A stretch of 64,000 nt of DNA from Bdellovibrionales bacterium (GCA_016713885.1 JADJOF010000001.1:881288-945287), one strand, 5' to 3'. Shown: positions 27,368-36,975, numbered from the stretch's first letter. Numbers and translations: made by a program. The notes: a model not told the origin generated them from the sequence alone.

Positions 27368-28828
27368 ATGGCTCAATCATTTGATGTTGTCGTCGTTGGT
27401 GCGGGACCTGGTGGATATGTTTGCGCGATTCGTTCGGCGCAACTCGGTTTGAAGACTGCGATCATCGAGCGCGAATACATGGGTGGCGTTTGTTTGAACG
27501 TTGGCTGTATTCCGTCGAAGGCGTTGATCGCGGCTGGGCATTTTCTCCACAAAATGGAACATAATGCAGCCGAGATGGGTTTCACGATTCCTGGTAAAGT
27601 GAAACTCGATATGGCGCAGTTGCAGAAATGGAAGCAGTCGGTTTGTGAGCGTATGGCGGGTGGTGTCGAGCAGCTCTTAAAGGGCAACGCCGTCACCATT
27701 ATTCGCGGTGAAGCGAGCTTTAAGTCAGCACAAGAAATATCGGTGAAAACGAAGGCGGGCGCGGCAGAATCGGTTACGGCGAAAAACTTCGTGATCGCAA
27801 CCGGCTCGCGTCCGATTGAGATCCCTGGTTTCTCGTTTGATGAGCAGTTGGTGTTGTCGTCGACCGGTGCGCTCGCTCAGAGCGAGAAGCTTGAGTCTGC
27901 GGTTGTCATCGGTGGTGGCTACATTGGGCTTGAGATTGGTTCTGTGCTTTCAAACTTTGGAACGAAAGTAACGGTTGTTGAAGCCAATAAGGCGTTGCTT
28001 GCCGGTCTTGCTGATCCCGAGTGCGTACAGGTCGTGGCGCGCAAGCTGAAGAAGAACGGCGTAGATGTTCTTTTGGATGCGAAGGCCAAGGGCTGGAAGA
28101 AGTCTGGTAAGGGCGTTGAGGTGACTGTCGATATTGGCGGCAAAGAGCAAGTGCTGAAGGCCGATAAGGTTTTGGTTACAGTTGGCCGTAAGCCGAACAG
28201 CGATCAGGCCAACCTCAAGGGTATTGGTCTGGCGATTGATGAAAAAGGTTTTGTGAAAGTGAATGCGCAGCGGAAGACAAATCTTCCCGGTGTGTATGCG
28301 ATTGGTGATATCGCATGTCAACCAATGCTCGCGCATAAGGCCTCGCATGAGGGCGTGATGGTTGCTGAGATCATCGCTGGTCAGAAGCGCGCTTACGAAG
28401 TGAAGACGGTTCCAAGCGTGATCTTTGTTGATCCTGAGATTGCAGCGGCGGGAATGACCGAGGACGAAGCTCGAGCGAAGGGCTATACCGATTTGAAAAT
28501 CGGTAAATTTCCATTTGCGGCAAACGGTCGCGCTGTTTCGCTGATGGAGACCGACGGCTTTGTGAAGATCATCGCTGATGCCAAGACACACATTGTTCTC
28601 GGTGTTCATATCGTTGGGCCTGAAGCTTCAAATCTCATTTCAGAGGCAGCACTTGCAATTGAGATGGGTGCACGACTCGAGGATCTGGCGCTGACAATTC
28701 ATCCGCATCCAACATTGGGTGAGACGATGATGGAGGCAGCTGAAGCAACACTCGGTCATGCGATTCACATTATTCAAAAGCCCCTTGGGGGCGCTGGTAA
28801 AGGCACAACACCTCGCGCGCACGCCTGA
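27368..28828 (+). CDS. lpdA: dihydrolipoyl dehydrogenase, E3
   Basis: A 486-residue flavoprotein disulfide reductase. The FAD-binding GAGPGGYVCAIRSAQLG near the start, the redox pair in GGVCLNVGCIPSKA, the NAD-binding GGGYIGLEIG and the C-terminal HPHPTLGETMMEA with its catalytic His-Glu pair are all present. It reoxidises the lipoyl group of E2 with NAD. It follows E2 by 12 bases and precedes lipB by 11, so the four genes lipA-E2-E3-lipB form one operon. The annotated tail of about 10 residues past PLGGAG is Lys/Thr/Arg-rich and outside the core. Confidence 0.97.
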   Translation: MAQSFDVVVVGAGPGGYVCAIRSAQLGLKTAIIEREYMGGVCLNVGCIPSKALIAAGHFLHKMEHNAAEMGFTIPGKVKLDMAQLQKWKQSVCERMAGGVEQLLKGNAVTIIRGEASFKSAQEISVKTKAGAAESVTAKNFVIATGSRPIEIPGFSFDEQLVLSSTGALAQSEKLESAVVIGGGYIGLEIGSVLSNFGTKVTVVEANKALLAGLADPECVQVVARKLKKNGVDVLLDAKAKGWKKSGKGVEVTVDIGGKEQVLKADKVLVTVGRKPNSDQANLKGIGLAIDEKGFVKVNAQRKTNLPGVYAIGDIACQPMLAHKASHEGVMVAEIIAGQKRAYEVKTVPSVIFVDPEIAAAGMTEDEARAKGYTDLKIGKFPFAANGRAVSLMETDGFVKIIADAKTHIVLGVHIVGPEASNLISEAALAIEMGARLEDLALTIHPHPTLGETMMEAAEATLGHAIHIIQKPLGGAGKGTTPRAHA

Positions 28829-28839
28829 GGTGTGAGTCT

Positions 28840-29478
28840 ATGCTTGCCGTCGAACACTGGGGATTGATTCCCTATCGCGAAGCACTCGATCGTCAGTTTG
28901 AAGCTGTCGATCGAGTGAGCCGTGAGTTGAAACCAGAAACACTCATTTTTTGTTCGCACCCTCCGATTGTAACCTTGGGGCGCGGGACCAAGGACGGGGA
29001 TGTCTTTGGTTGGTCTGGCGATACGATCGAAGTTGGGCGCGGCGGTCGTGCAACGTATCATGGGCCGAGCCAGGTCATTGTTTATCCGATACTGGATCTC
29101 AATTCGCGCGGTCGCGATTTACATCGATATATGCGCGCGCTTGAAGATGCGATTTTGGAAACGCTTGAGTCATTCGGCGTGGAGGCCGTGCCACATGCCG
29201 TTCAAAAAGAGGACGGAGCGGAAGAGGCAAGTGAGGCGACTGGCGTATGGATTGGCTCGCGAAAAATTGCCTCTATAGGGATTGGTGTTCGACGCTGGGT
29301 TTCGTTTCATGGTCTAGCGTTAAACGTTGCAGATGACCCGGTGGCGTTTAGTGGAATGAAGCCGTGTGGATTTGCTCCGGGCAGTGTTGTCTCGATGGAG
29401 GAAGTGCTCGGCACGATTCCGGCGCGCGAAACTGTGGAAGCGCGTCTTGAACAAGCGCTGCAAAAACGCTTTCTGTAG
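28840..29478 (+). CDS. lipB: lipoyl(octanoyl) transferase
   Basis: A 212-residue LipB. It moves octanoate from acyl carrier protein to target lipoyl domains, the step before LipA. The motif GRGGRATYHGPSQVIVYPILDLN is the conserved RGGxxTYHGPGQ region and the catalytic Lys lies in GSRKIASIGI. The acyl-enzyme Cys is probably that in MKPCGFAPGS. This is the last gene of the lipA-E2-E3-lipB operon and lies close to the gliding-like cluster on its right. Confidence 0.94.
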   Translation: MLAVEHWGLIPYREALDRQFEAVDRVSRELKPETLIFCSHPPIVTLGRGTKDGDVFGWSGDTIEVGRGGRATYHGPSQVIVYPILDLNSRGRDLHRYMRALEDAILETLESFGVEAVPHAVQKEDGAEEASEATGVWIGSRKIASIGIGVRRWVSFHGLALNVADDPVAFSGMKPCGFAPGSVVSMEEVLGTIPARETVEARLEQALQKRFL

Positions 29479-29500
29479 TGATGATTTAGTCGGAGTGATG

Positions 29501-29533
29501 GTCGTTGTGAGACAAACGTCTGGTCTCGACGAC
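29501..29533. terminator. imperfect hairpin between lipB and the gliding-like cluster
   Basis: GTCGTTGTGAGAC can pair with GTCTCGACGAC around a 9-base loop, with one bulge. There is no T tract after it, so factor-independent termination is doubtful. It marks the gap between the lipoylation operon and the next gene. Confidence 0.3.
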
Positions 29534-29575
29534 AAAGGCTCAAATTGCCTCGGGAATTGAGCTGAAATAGAGGTA

Positions 29576-30292
29576 ATGAAGAAGAAGTTTACGTTTATTC
29601 CCCTGCTGGTCGCCGTTGCGTTTTCTGTTTCGACGAATTGGACATCGGTTGCTTATGCACAAGAAGACACGTCGTTAGAAGATGCACCAAAGCGCGATGT
29701 CTATGACTTGCCGACGCCGGTCGCAATTCAAGGACGTACCAATAAAATTGATCAAGGGGTTTCAATCAGCGTTGGCTATATTCCGACAGACTCTTTTAAT
29801 CGTGGTTTTCCTCTGACGGGTGCCTATTCATTTTACTTCAAGCCCTACTTTGCATGGGAAGTTTTGAGTTACAGCTATAACTTCAATCGTGAAACCCAGC
29901 TGAAGGATGATTTTAAGAACCTCGGTGTGGGGGTTCAGAATATTGGTTTTGGCGGAGTGATTGATTATCCGCGCAACATTATCATGACTGGCATCGTCTA
30001 TACCCCGCTCTACTCCAAGAGCTTGCTGTTCAATAAAACGTTGGTTCATAGCGAAACAGGATTTTATCTCGGCGTCGGAACCTTAGTTTTTAGTCAGGTT
30101 GGTCATTTGCCAACCATTGCGCCGGGGATTCAAGCGCGCTACTTTGTTTCGCCAAAGTCAGCTGTACGGATTTATCTCAGGCAGTATTTCTTCAATGATA
30201 CGCAGCTTGGGTTGACGGGAATTACCGATATCGGTGTCGGATTTGAAACACAGTTCGAACTTCTCTCGCGGCACGCGGCGGGTGATGAGTGA
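29576..30292 (+). CDS. outer-membrane beta-barrel protein, GltA/GltB-like
   Basis: A 238-residue exported protein with a signal peptide (residues 1-28, cleaved near AYA). The mature part is an outer-membrane barrel: many strands of alternating polar and aromatic residues, for example SVGYIPTDSFNRGFPLTGAY and GVGVQNIGFGG. It resembles the small myxobacterial/Bdellovibrio outer-membrane barrel group. In M. xanthus, GltA and GltB barrels are neighbours of gltC; here a TPR gene follows with a 4-base overlap (ATGA-type), the same order. That supports, but does not prove, a role as the outer-membrane part of a gliding complex. A GAGGTA site precedes the ATG. Confidence 0.7.
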   Translation: MKKKFTFIPLLVAVAFSVSTNWTSVAYAQEDTSLEDAPKRDVYDLPTPVAIQGRTNKIDQGVSISVGYIPTDSFNRGFPLTGAYSFYFKPYFAWEVLSYSYNFNRETQLKDDFKNLGVGVQNIGFGGVIDYPRNIIMTGIVYTPLYSKSLLFNKTLVHSETGFYLGVGTLVFSQVGHLPTIAPGIQARYFVSPKSAVRIYLRQYFFNDTQLGLTGITDIGVGFETQFELLSRHAAGDE

Positions 30293-31782
30293 AGGTATGG
30301 ACTCGTGTGGTTCTTATTAGTTCGATTCTTGTCGCCCATCGAAGCGCAGGATTGGCGGCTTTGGATAAGACGTGGCTTGAGAGTTACGAGAAAGCTGGCG
30401 AACAGGCTCTTGAAAAGTCGTTGGATACAAATCCACCTGAGGATTTGACGGACTCACAGCGGGACGAGGTGAAGATTCTCGCAGCATCGACGCTTACAAA
30501 GCTAGGCCACACTCTGGCGGCGCAACAGATCTATATGGATGTGGCGAGTCGTGCGGTGGGAACGTCGCAGGGAGCGTTGGCGCTGAAGCAGCTCGAGGCG
30601 TTGGCTTTGACGGTCGAAATTGATGAGAGTGCGATCGAAGACTTTGCGTTTGAATACGACGGCACTGTGGATTCATCGACGGAGCGCTCAATGCTTTCAT
30701 GGTATCGAGCGCGTGCACTCATGCGCCGAGGATACTCGGATTGGGCCACCCGAGAGTTGAGCCAAGTGGCTGTCGATTCGCCTTGGCACTCTGAGCGACT
30801 CTATGATCGTGCGGTCAGCTCGCTCGTCGACGGACGCGAAGATGAAGCTGAGGCGATTTTTTCTGAGCTGGCAAAAAAAACAGTGATTCGTGCAACGACG
30901 AAGCAGTTCTCGGAGCTCAATCGAGCGCGATTGATTTTTGAGAAGGGTGACTATCAGGCGAGCCTTGAGGCCGTTCGTGGTCTAGACTTGCCGATTCGAG
31001 AGCGGGCCCGAGCTCTGCATGAGATGGCGTGGTCGCGCTACTATATGCTCGAGTACGGCAAAGCGCTTGGGATTCTTCAGGTGTTGGATTCCGGCTACTA
31101 TGCTGATCTCAAGACGCCCGAAGCTGATCTTTTGCGCATGGTGATCGAGCGCGATCTTTGTCGTTATGATCTTGTGAAGCAGTCAACGACGACCTTTCGC
31201 GAGAAGTACAAGAAGACGTACAAGCAGATTGAATCACGACTACCTCTCGAGGCTGACGACCGACTGAAACAGATGGCACTACAGTCGCGTCTTTTGCAGA
31301 AGCGAGCGACGTTGGTCCATAGATTGCGCGTGGAGTTGCGGGCGCTGACGGATGAAGATATTCGAGTCTCACCGGGCTTGGGCACATGGCTGCGGAAGCA
31401 GCTTGCGACGCGCGAGCGACAACTTCAGAGTGAAGTCGATCGGCTTTTGGGAAAAGAGCTCGAACGAGTTGCCAATCAGTTTGTTGACCTCCGTGATCAA
31501 GTAACATTTCTGGAATACGAATCGTCGATACGGCCGTTGACGGCTGCTCCGAGCGATACGGTTGACTATCTGCCCGTGGGGGCCTCGCGAACAAAGTTTG
31601 AGAAACTTCATTGGCCCGTAACAAATGAGGCCTGGTGGGACGAACTTGATTCTTACGAGGTGATGTTGCGTGGACGTTGCCAGACACCGCTACCAAGTGG
31701 ATTGGGTGTCGATCAGACCCCTCGGCGCCCGCCACCGGCTCCTCCAACTCAAGAGACCGATGATGATGAGGATGACGAATGA
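30289..31782 (+). CDS. exported TPR-like helical protein, GltC-like
   Basis: A 497-residue protein with a signal peptide (residues 1-23), then paired helices of TPR type through most of its length, a charged coiled-coil region (about 345-420) and a closing segment with a WPVTNEAWWDELDSYEV motif followed by MLRGRC, then a Pro-rich, very acidic tail (DDDEDDE). The start overlaps the stop of the barrel gene by 4 bases. The order barrel-then-TPR and the Trp-rich C-terminal segment match what I know of GltC/GltE-class periplasmic gliding proteins. The next gene overlaps its stop, so the three are translationally coupled. Confidence 0.65.
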   Translation: MKVWTRVVLISSILVAHRSAGLAALDKTWLESYEKAGEQALEKSLDTNPPEDLTDSQRDEVKILAASTLTKLGHTLAAQQIYMDVASRAVGTSQGALALKQLEALALTVEIDESAIEDFAFEYDGTVDSSTERSMLSWYRARALMRRGYSDWATRELSQVAVDSPWHSERLYDRAVSSLVDGREDEAEAIFSELAKKTVIRATTKQFSELNRARLIFEKGDYQASLEAVRGLDLPIRERARALHEMAWSRYYMLEYGKALGILQVLDSGYYADLKTPEADLLRMVIERDLCRYDLVKQSTTTFREKYKKTYKQIESRLPLEADDRLKQMALQSRLLQKRATLVHRLRVELRALTDEDIRVSPGLGTWLRKQLATRERQLQSEVDRLLGKELERVANQFVDLRDQVTFLEYESSIRPLTAAPSDTVDYLPVGASRTKFEKLHWPVTNEAWWDELDSYEVMLRGRCQTPLPSGLGVDQTPRRPPPAPPTQETDDDEDDE

Positions 31783-34700
31783 AAATACTCGTCGTCCTTT
31801 TCGTTGCGATACTTGGTTTCGGAATGAGTACTCCGGGCAATGCTGCGTCCAAATCGGAAGAATCAGATCGTCCGGTCTTGACGAGAAAGCGAGCATCGGG
31901 TGACGGTCGCGGCCTTGGTGCATCTGAGGTGGCTGAACTGAAGAGTCAGCTGTCAAAGACGGAACAAAAAATTAAGGTAACGACGGCAGAAACTAAACGA
32001 GTTCGAGATACCGAGTTTTTGCCCGACCTCTATTTTTCGCTAGCCGATCTTCATTTGCAGAAAAGTCGATTGATGTATCTGATCAAGATCAATCAAAACG
32101 GAAAAGTGCCGATCAATGAGTTAGACTTTACGGCCGAGAAGAGGCCTAAGAATGAAGCGATTGATATTTATCAGAAAATTTATGCGTTTTTTCAAAAATC
32201 GAAACTGCGCGATCGCGCTTTGTTCTTGAAGGCGCTTGAGCTAAGAGACCTGAGCCAGGCTGAAGCGATGATCAAGTCATTTGCTCAGTTGAACCAAGAG
32301 TTCCCGGATTCAACATACCTTCGCGAAGCCAATATTATTTTGGGTGACTACTTTCTAGAAGAAAAGAAGGACATTGACGGTGCTCTTGAGGCGTTTCGAA
32401 GAGTCATTTCAAAAGACCTATCGGCATACACGCCATTAGCGCATTATCGAGTGGGTTGGTGCTTTATTAACCAGCAAAGGTATCCAGAGGCCGTGACCGC
32501 TTTTGAAGAGGCGATTCGTACTCAAGCCTTGGTTTCGTCGGCCGACCTCTCAGAGACCTATCGTAAAACCGATATTAAACGCGAAGCGATTCTTTCGTTG
32601 GCAGTTCCCTACGTCGAGATCTATGGCGACTACATTGCGAGCCTTCGGGCTGCAGAAAAAACGGAAAAAGTGGCTGGAACAACAGCATCTCAGCCGAAAG
32701 CACTGCCGGCCAAGGTCTCAGCTTGGGTCCGGCCGATTCAGTCGACTTCAAAGATGCCGCCGTCGTCGACTGATTTGCCGGCGGTAGAGAGGCCTTCTTC
32801 CCGAGTTCCGACTCCGGCTCCGGCGATGAAGACAGTTCTTCATCCCGTCGACTATTTTAGAAGGACTGCAGATTCGCATCTCACGTATCGGCGCGTTCTA
32901 TCCCGTGTGGGTAAACGATTGGCGTTGAAGGCTCTTTGGAGCGAGGTCGCTGATGTTTGGAGTGAAGTCCTCATCGCCAATACGGATCCTGACCTCAAAT
33001 TTGAGGCGATTCAGCGTTGGAACGATGCAATCAAGAAGAGTCCGGCAAAAGTCTCTAATCTCGCGCTTGTCGAGCACGCGGTTCTGACGGCACAGAATAT
33101 TCGAGCGAGCAAAGTGAATGACTCTGGTCGACCGACGGCAAAGGCGCAGAGTCAGCTGAAGTTTTTGGAGTTGGTGACCAGAGATATTGCGACTCGAGTG
33201 CAGCAGTCGGCTCGAGACCAGCAGGGAACAGAAGGCTTTAAAACAGCTGCTCGTGCCTATGAGCTCTATCAAATAGGGTTTCCTCAGCATGTAGCGGCTG
33301 AGAAGATGCTGATCAATAAATCAGAAAGCCTCTATCGTGCTGAAGCTTGGGTTCGGGCTGGCATGACATTTGAGCAATTGGCACGCACGGCGAAAGTAAA
33401 GAGAAAGAAAAATGAATTTAATGAGTCGGCCATTCAATCCTATGTGAACGCTCTGAAGAAGATCGACTCTTTGTCGGCATTGGATGTGTTACGTTCGCGA
33501 CGGGCTATTCGCGAAGTGGGAACGGGCTGGATTCAATCTCACATGCGGCATCCGGCGGCGGCGAGCACCGCTTACAATATTGCGCAGAGCTGGTATGAGG
33601 ATCGCCATCTGCCACCGGCCATTCAAGCGTTCACATTTTTTGTAAAAAACTTTCCTCGCGATGAGCGAGTGCGCGACGCGATTTTTATGATCATCAACGC
33701 ATATTCTCAGCTTGATGACTTTAAGGGATTGGTCTCGGCGGCAAAGTCTCTTGAGAGCACGTCGGGGCTGTCGGCTGAAGACCGAACGGCGATTCGCGAT
33801 GCCAGCCGCCGAGCACAGCTCAAGGATTTACAGTTAGCCGCCGGCAATTTTGGTTCAAAGCAGTATGCCGAGAATTTGATGTCGATGGCGAGTAAGTACA
33901 AGGACTCGTCGATGGGTGCGACGGCGCTTTACGAGGCGTTCACGTCACTGCGCTCTAAACGTGATCCCGAGTTGTATGATGTTGGCGAGGCTTTACTCGA
34001 GAAGTACTCCGATTCGACATACAGCAAAGAGGTTGTGAGCTCGATGGCGCAGACGGCGCTCATGACGGCTGACTTTGAAAGAGCAGCTCGGTACCTGGCG
34101 CGCTTTGCTGAACGCTATCCAAAAGAGAAAGAGTCGATTGAGTGGAAGAAGAGTGCCGCACAGATCTTCGAGTGGTTGGGTGACTATAAGCGATCAAAAA
34201 ATATTGCGATGACACTTGGTGATGCGTCGGCCGTTGCGAGGGCTGATCAGATGCTGGCCGATTGGCGGCAGCTTGAGGTGAGTGGGGCGAGACTGTCGGG
34301 CGCTACGGGTGACTATCTGGTCGGCCTTGCTCTTTGGCGTCAAGGCCGACAGGCCGAAGCTCTTCCAAAGCTGAAGGCGGTCTCTCAATCTGGAGATATT
34401 GATCAGTCGGCCCATGCCCGGTTTTTATTGGCACAACGCGCGCTCGAGGCGTTTCGTTCAATTCAGATGCGGGATGCATCCGATCAAGGGGCGCTGCTTG
34501 GGAAAATCAAATCATTTCAAGCGTTGTCGCAAGAGTTGAACTCCATCGTAAAGGTTGGAGCTGGCCGCTGGACGATCGCGTCGCTCTATCTCTTAGGTCA
34601 GGCCAATTTCGAGCTGGGTCGATTCATCGGTGAATCTCCGCTGCCGAAGGGTTTGAGCCAGCAAGAGGTCAAAATCTATAAGACTGAGCTTGATAAGCAG

Positions 34701-35261
34701 GCAAAGCAGTACCGAGACGCCGCGGCGGCGACATTTAATCAATGTCTGGAGACAGCGGAGCGTTTTGAGGTCTTCACTCGGTATGTGCAGGGCTGTCGTG
34801 ATCGCGGCCGAACAATTGTGAAAGATGAGGCTGACGCGGTTGTGGCATCGAATCAGCAGTCGTTTAAGCCGCCGTCGTCGGCCCGTTCGATTCGATTGAA
34901 ACTGTATGACAAGCCACGCGACGTCGGCGTTCTTCACCAGTTGGCAGAGACCTATATTGCGGACCGTCAGTACTGGGTTGCGACAGCGATATACAATCGT
35001 GTTCTTGAGATTGATGACAGAAACTCGGCTGCCATCGCCGGTATTGGACTGTGCCGTTGGTACCTCAATGATCTCGATCGCGCTGCGGAACAGTTCAAGC
35101 GCGCGATGAAGCTCAACTCTAGCGAGCCCGTGGCGGTTTGGAACTTGGTCGGCCTCTATAACGAGTTTGGTTTTAAGGGGAAGCTTAAGCAACTGGCGAA
35201 CAAGAGGTCGCCTGGAACAAAACCAAAGCTTCTACATCCGATGGCCAAGAAGGCGATCTAG
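31779..35261 (+). CDS. large exported TPR protein, GltD/AgmU-like
   Basis: An 1160-residue exported protein with a signal peptide (residues 1-23, PGNA). After a coiled-coil region it holds many TPR-like helical pairs (for example DSTYLREANIILGDYFLEEKKDIDGALEAFRR and HYRVGWCFINQQRYPEAVTAFEEAIR). A Pro/Ser/Thr linker lies near residues 300-350. Near the end come two canonical TPRs with IADRQYWVATAIYNRVLEID and LNDLDRAAEQFKRAMKLN. Size and layout match the periplasmic scaffold GltD/AgmU of myxobacteria. It ends on the same four bases as the oppositely transcribed TolR-like gene (TAG shared in CTAG), a tail-to-tail overlap. Confidence 0.72.
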   Translation: MKILVVLFVAILGFGMSTPGNAASKSEESDRPVLTRKRASGDGRGLGASEVAELKSQLSKTEQKIKVTTAETKRVRDTEFLPDLYFSLADLHLQKSRLMYLIKINQNGKVPINELDFTAEKRPKNEAIDIYQKIYAFFQKSKLRDRALFLKALELRDLSQAEAMIKSFAQLNQEFPDSTYLREANIILGDYFLEEKKDIDGALEAFRRVISKDLSAYTPLAHYRVGWCFINQQRYPEAVTAFEEAIRTQALVSSADLSETYRKTDIKREAILSLAVPYVEIYGDYIASLRAAEKTEKVAGTTASQPKALPAKVSAWVRPIQSTSKMPPSSTDLPAVERPSSRVPTPAPAMKTVLHPVDYFRRTADSHLTYRRVLSRVGKRLALKALWSEVADVWSEVLIANTDPDLKFEAIQRWNDAIKKSPAKVSNLALVEHAVLTAQNIRASKVNDSGRPTAKAQSQLKFLELVTRDIATRVQQSARDQQGTEGFKTAARAYELYQIGFPQHVAAEKMLINKSESLYRAEAWVRAGMTFEQLARTAKVKRKKNEFNESAIQSYVNALKKIDSLSALDVLRSRRAIREVGTGWIQSHMRHPAAASTAYNIAQSWYEDRHLPPAIQAFTFFVKNFPRDERVRDAIFMIINAYSQLDDFKGLVSAAKSLESTSGLSAEDRTAIRDASRRAQLKDLQLAAGNFGSKQYAENLMSMASKYKDSSMGATALYEAFTSLRSKRDPELYDVGEALLEKYSDSTYSKEVVSSMAQTALMTADFERAARYLARFAERYPKEKESIEWKKSAAQIFEWLGDYKRSKNIAMTLGDASAVARADQMLADWRQLEVSGARLSGATGDYLVGLALWRQGRQAEALPKLKAVSQSGDIDQSAHARFLLAQRALEAFRSIQMRDASDQGALLGKIKSFQALSQELNSIVKVGAGRWTIASLYLLGQANFELGRFIGESPLPKGLSQQEVKIYKTELDKQAKQYRDAAAATFNQCLETAERFEVFTRYVQGCRDRGRTIVKDEADAVVASNQQSFKPPSSARSIRLKLYDKPRDVGVLHQLAETYIADRQYWVATAIYNRVLEIDDRNSAAIAGIGLCRWYLNDLDRAAEQFKRAMKLNSSEPVAVWNLVGLYNEFGFKGKLKQLANKRSPGTKPKLLHPMAKKAI

Positions 35262-35803
35262 TTTTTCCTTTGTGAGCCATTGTCGACGACAAAGTTTATG
35301 CTCGACCATCCCGCTGAGGTCGCCGCCGACATCGCACGCTTAATGTAGAGCAGAGGTGTGTTTTCATCGGCCTGAAGGTTGATGCGGCCATCGAACTCTT
35401 TTGGCCGTTTGGCTTTGATCTGTGTCTCGAGTTGCTTTAGCGCGTAGATAATCTGACTGAGGTTCTCGGTGTTGTCTTCGAGTTTGACGATGGGATCTTG
35501 AACATCGAGGTAGTATACACCTTTTGAAAAAGAGAGAAGAGGCGCCGTTGCGAGCTCATTGGCATTTCCCGCCGCAGGCAGCACGACGCCGGGCTTTGAC
35601 ATAAAAAAGGCGTCGCCGGTGGCCGAGAAATTCATAAGAAGGTAAATGACCAGAATCGAAAACATGTCGATCATCGCGGTCAGGGGAAGTTCACCAGCGA
35701 CATGACCTTTGTGGTCATCCGTGCGGCGACGTCGCATCCCATGAAGGTCATATTTCGGTCGAATATGGTAGCCAGGCTTTTCAATTCTTTCACTGTGAGA
35801 CAC
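35258..35803 (-). CDS. ExbD/TolR-family motor subunit, AglS/AglQ-like (second copy)
   Basis: A 181-residue ExbD/TolR protein. After a basic cytoplasmic N-terminus (about 38 residues, longer than usual) comes one transmembrane helix with the proton-path Asp in LTAMIDMFSILVIYLLMNFS, then a periplasmic beta/alpha domain (LNLQADENTPLLYIKRAM-type). It would form the stator-like part of a proton channel with the TolQ-like protein encoded two genes upstream. It lies 13 bases after the first TolR. The motor of one TolQ plus two TolR is that of the AglRQS gliding motor. It meets the 1160-residue TPR gene tail to tail. Confidence 0.8.
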   Translation of the reverse strand: MSHSERIEKPGYHIRPKYDLHGMRRRRTDDHKGHVAGELPLTAMIDMFSILVIYLLMNFSATGDAFFMSKPGVVLPAAGNANELATAPLLSFSKGVYYLDVQDPIVKLEDNTENLSQIIYALKQLETQIKAKRPKEFDGRINLQADENTPLLYIKRAMSAATSAGWSSINFVVDNGSQRKN

Positions 35804-35816
35804 GAAGAAGCCTTTC

Positions 35817-36284
35817 CTAGTTCAGAGTGATGCCGACTTCAGGAAACTTGCGCTCAATGAAGACATCCATCAATTTGACAAGGTGTTTGTACGGCGCGCG
35901 GTTTTCGGTAGCGAGAACGAGATCTTTGCGGTCTGGATACTTTCGTTTCCATTCGTTCAATATATTGCCGAGAGCATTGTAGTCCGGTGTGCCCTGTACG
36001 TGGGGAATTGATCGAATGTTATTGTCTTCTCCGACATCGAGGCGATCGACAAAGAGCGTGACAGTGAGTGCGACTTTCTTTACCGGATCAGGCGGAGGCG
36101 GGGGCGAGTCATCTTCGATGTTTTGAACCGATTTTGGCGGCGCACCCGTGTTGATGGTTTCCATACTTTGCCAGGCCGCTGTGATGAGAAGAAAACAGAT
36201 CAGCGTCGAGAACAAGTCGATGAAAGGAACGAGATTCAACTCATAGTTGGCGGATTTTCCGCCTCCTGGCATCGATGCGCCCAC
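35817..36284 (-). CDS. ExbD/TolR-family motor subunit, AglQ/AglS-like (first copy)
   Basis: A 155-residue ExbD/TolR protein. The cytoplasmic tail leads to a transmembrane helix with the conserved Asp (NLVPFIDLFSTLICFLL), then a Pro-rich spacer (DDSPPPPPD) and a periplasmic domain. It starts 15 bases after the TolQ-like gene and is followed by a second TolR-like gene. Together they match the three-gene AglR-AglQ-AglS motor that powers gliding in M. xanthus. Confidence 0.85.
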   Translation of the reverse strand: MGASMPGGGKSANYELNLVPFIDLFSTLICFLLITAAWQSMETINTGAPPKSVQNIEDDSPPPPPDPVKKVALTVTLFVDRLDVGEDNNIRSIPHVQGTPDYNALGNILNEWKRKYPDRKDLVLATENRAPYKHLVKLMDVFIERKFPEVGITLN

Positions 36285-36299
36285 AGTGCGTCCTCGTGA

Positions 36300-36944
36300 C
36301 TATCGAGCGAACTTGTCGCGGTTAGAGAGAATAAAGTTGAGTGTTGCGACGGCGGCTTCATGTACGTCGTCGACCAGCTCTGTGCCTCGTGTTTGTAGCC
36401 AGCCGTATGATCCCAGGAGCGGGATCGCCACGAGAAGACCGAATGCGGTACAGTTCATCGCCTCCGATATTTCTGACGCGAGTCGAGCCGCCTTCTCATT
36501 GGCTGCGACTGTTGCGACCGCAGAGAAGGCTCCAATCATACCAACGGTCGTGCCGAGAAGTCCGACGAGTGTTGCCAGGTTTGCGAGCATGGCGAGTAGG
36601 CCGGTTCGTTTTTCGATCTTTGGAATTTCGCGAAGTGCGACAGCATCCATTGCCGTCTGAACTTCGTCCACGGACTTCTTCGAAGCGATAGCCATCAAAC
36701 CCGAACGCACAATTTTAGTGAGAGGTGTCGGATGTTGATTGCAGAGGGCGATACAGCGTTCGAGATTTCCCTGTAGAACAAGTTGATTGAGTTGGTTGAG
36801 GAACTCTTCTTTGCGAACGGATGAGGCCTGACGCATGTAGCGAACGCGCTCGAAGACAAGTGCGGCACCCATAAAAGAGATAAAGAGAATCGGCCACATA
36901 AAGAAGCCGCCGTGGTGAAATGCTGTCAGAAGTTTCCCAATCAT
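36300..36944 (-). CDS. ExbB/TolQ/MotA-family proton channel protein, AglR-like
   Basis: A 214-residue MotA/TolQ/ExbB protein with three membrane spans. The last two contain the signature region GLLAMLANLATLVGLLGTTVGMIGAF and ALVTT-type LASEISEAMNCTAFGLLVAIPLLGSYG, where pore-lining Thr/Glu residues lie. It would form the pentameric channel around the TolR-like helices. It sits 31 bases after the GltG-like gene and is followed by two TolR-like genes in one leftward operon. Confidence 0.87.
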   Translation of the reverse strand: MIGKLLTAFHHGGFFMWPILFISFMGAALVFERVRYMRQASSVRKEEFLNQLNQLVLQGNLERCIALCNQHPTPLTKIVRSGLMAIASKKSVDEVQTAMDAVALREIPKIEKRTGLLAMLANLATLVGLLGTTVGMIGAFSAVATVAANEKAARLASEISEAMNCTAFGLLVAIPLLGSYGWLQTRGTELVDDVHEAAVATLNFILSNRDKFAR

Positions 36945-36975
36945 GGGAATAGTGTACGGGAAAAGACGCTAACTC

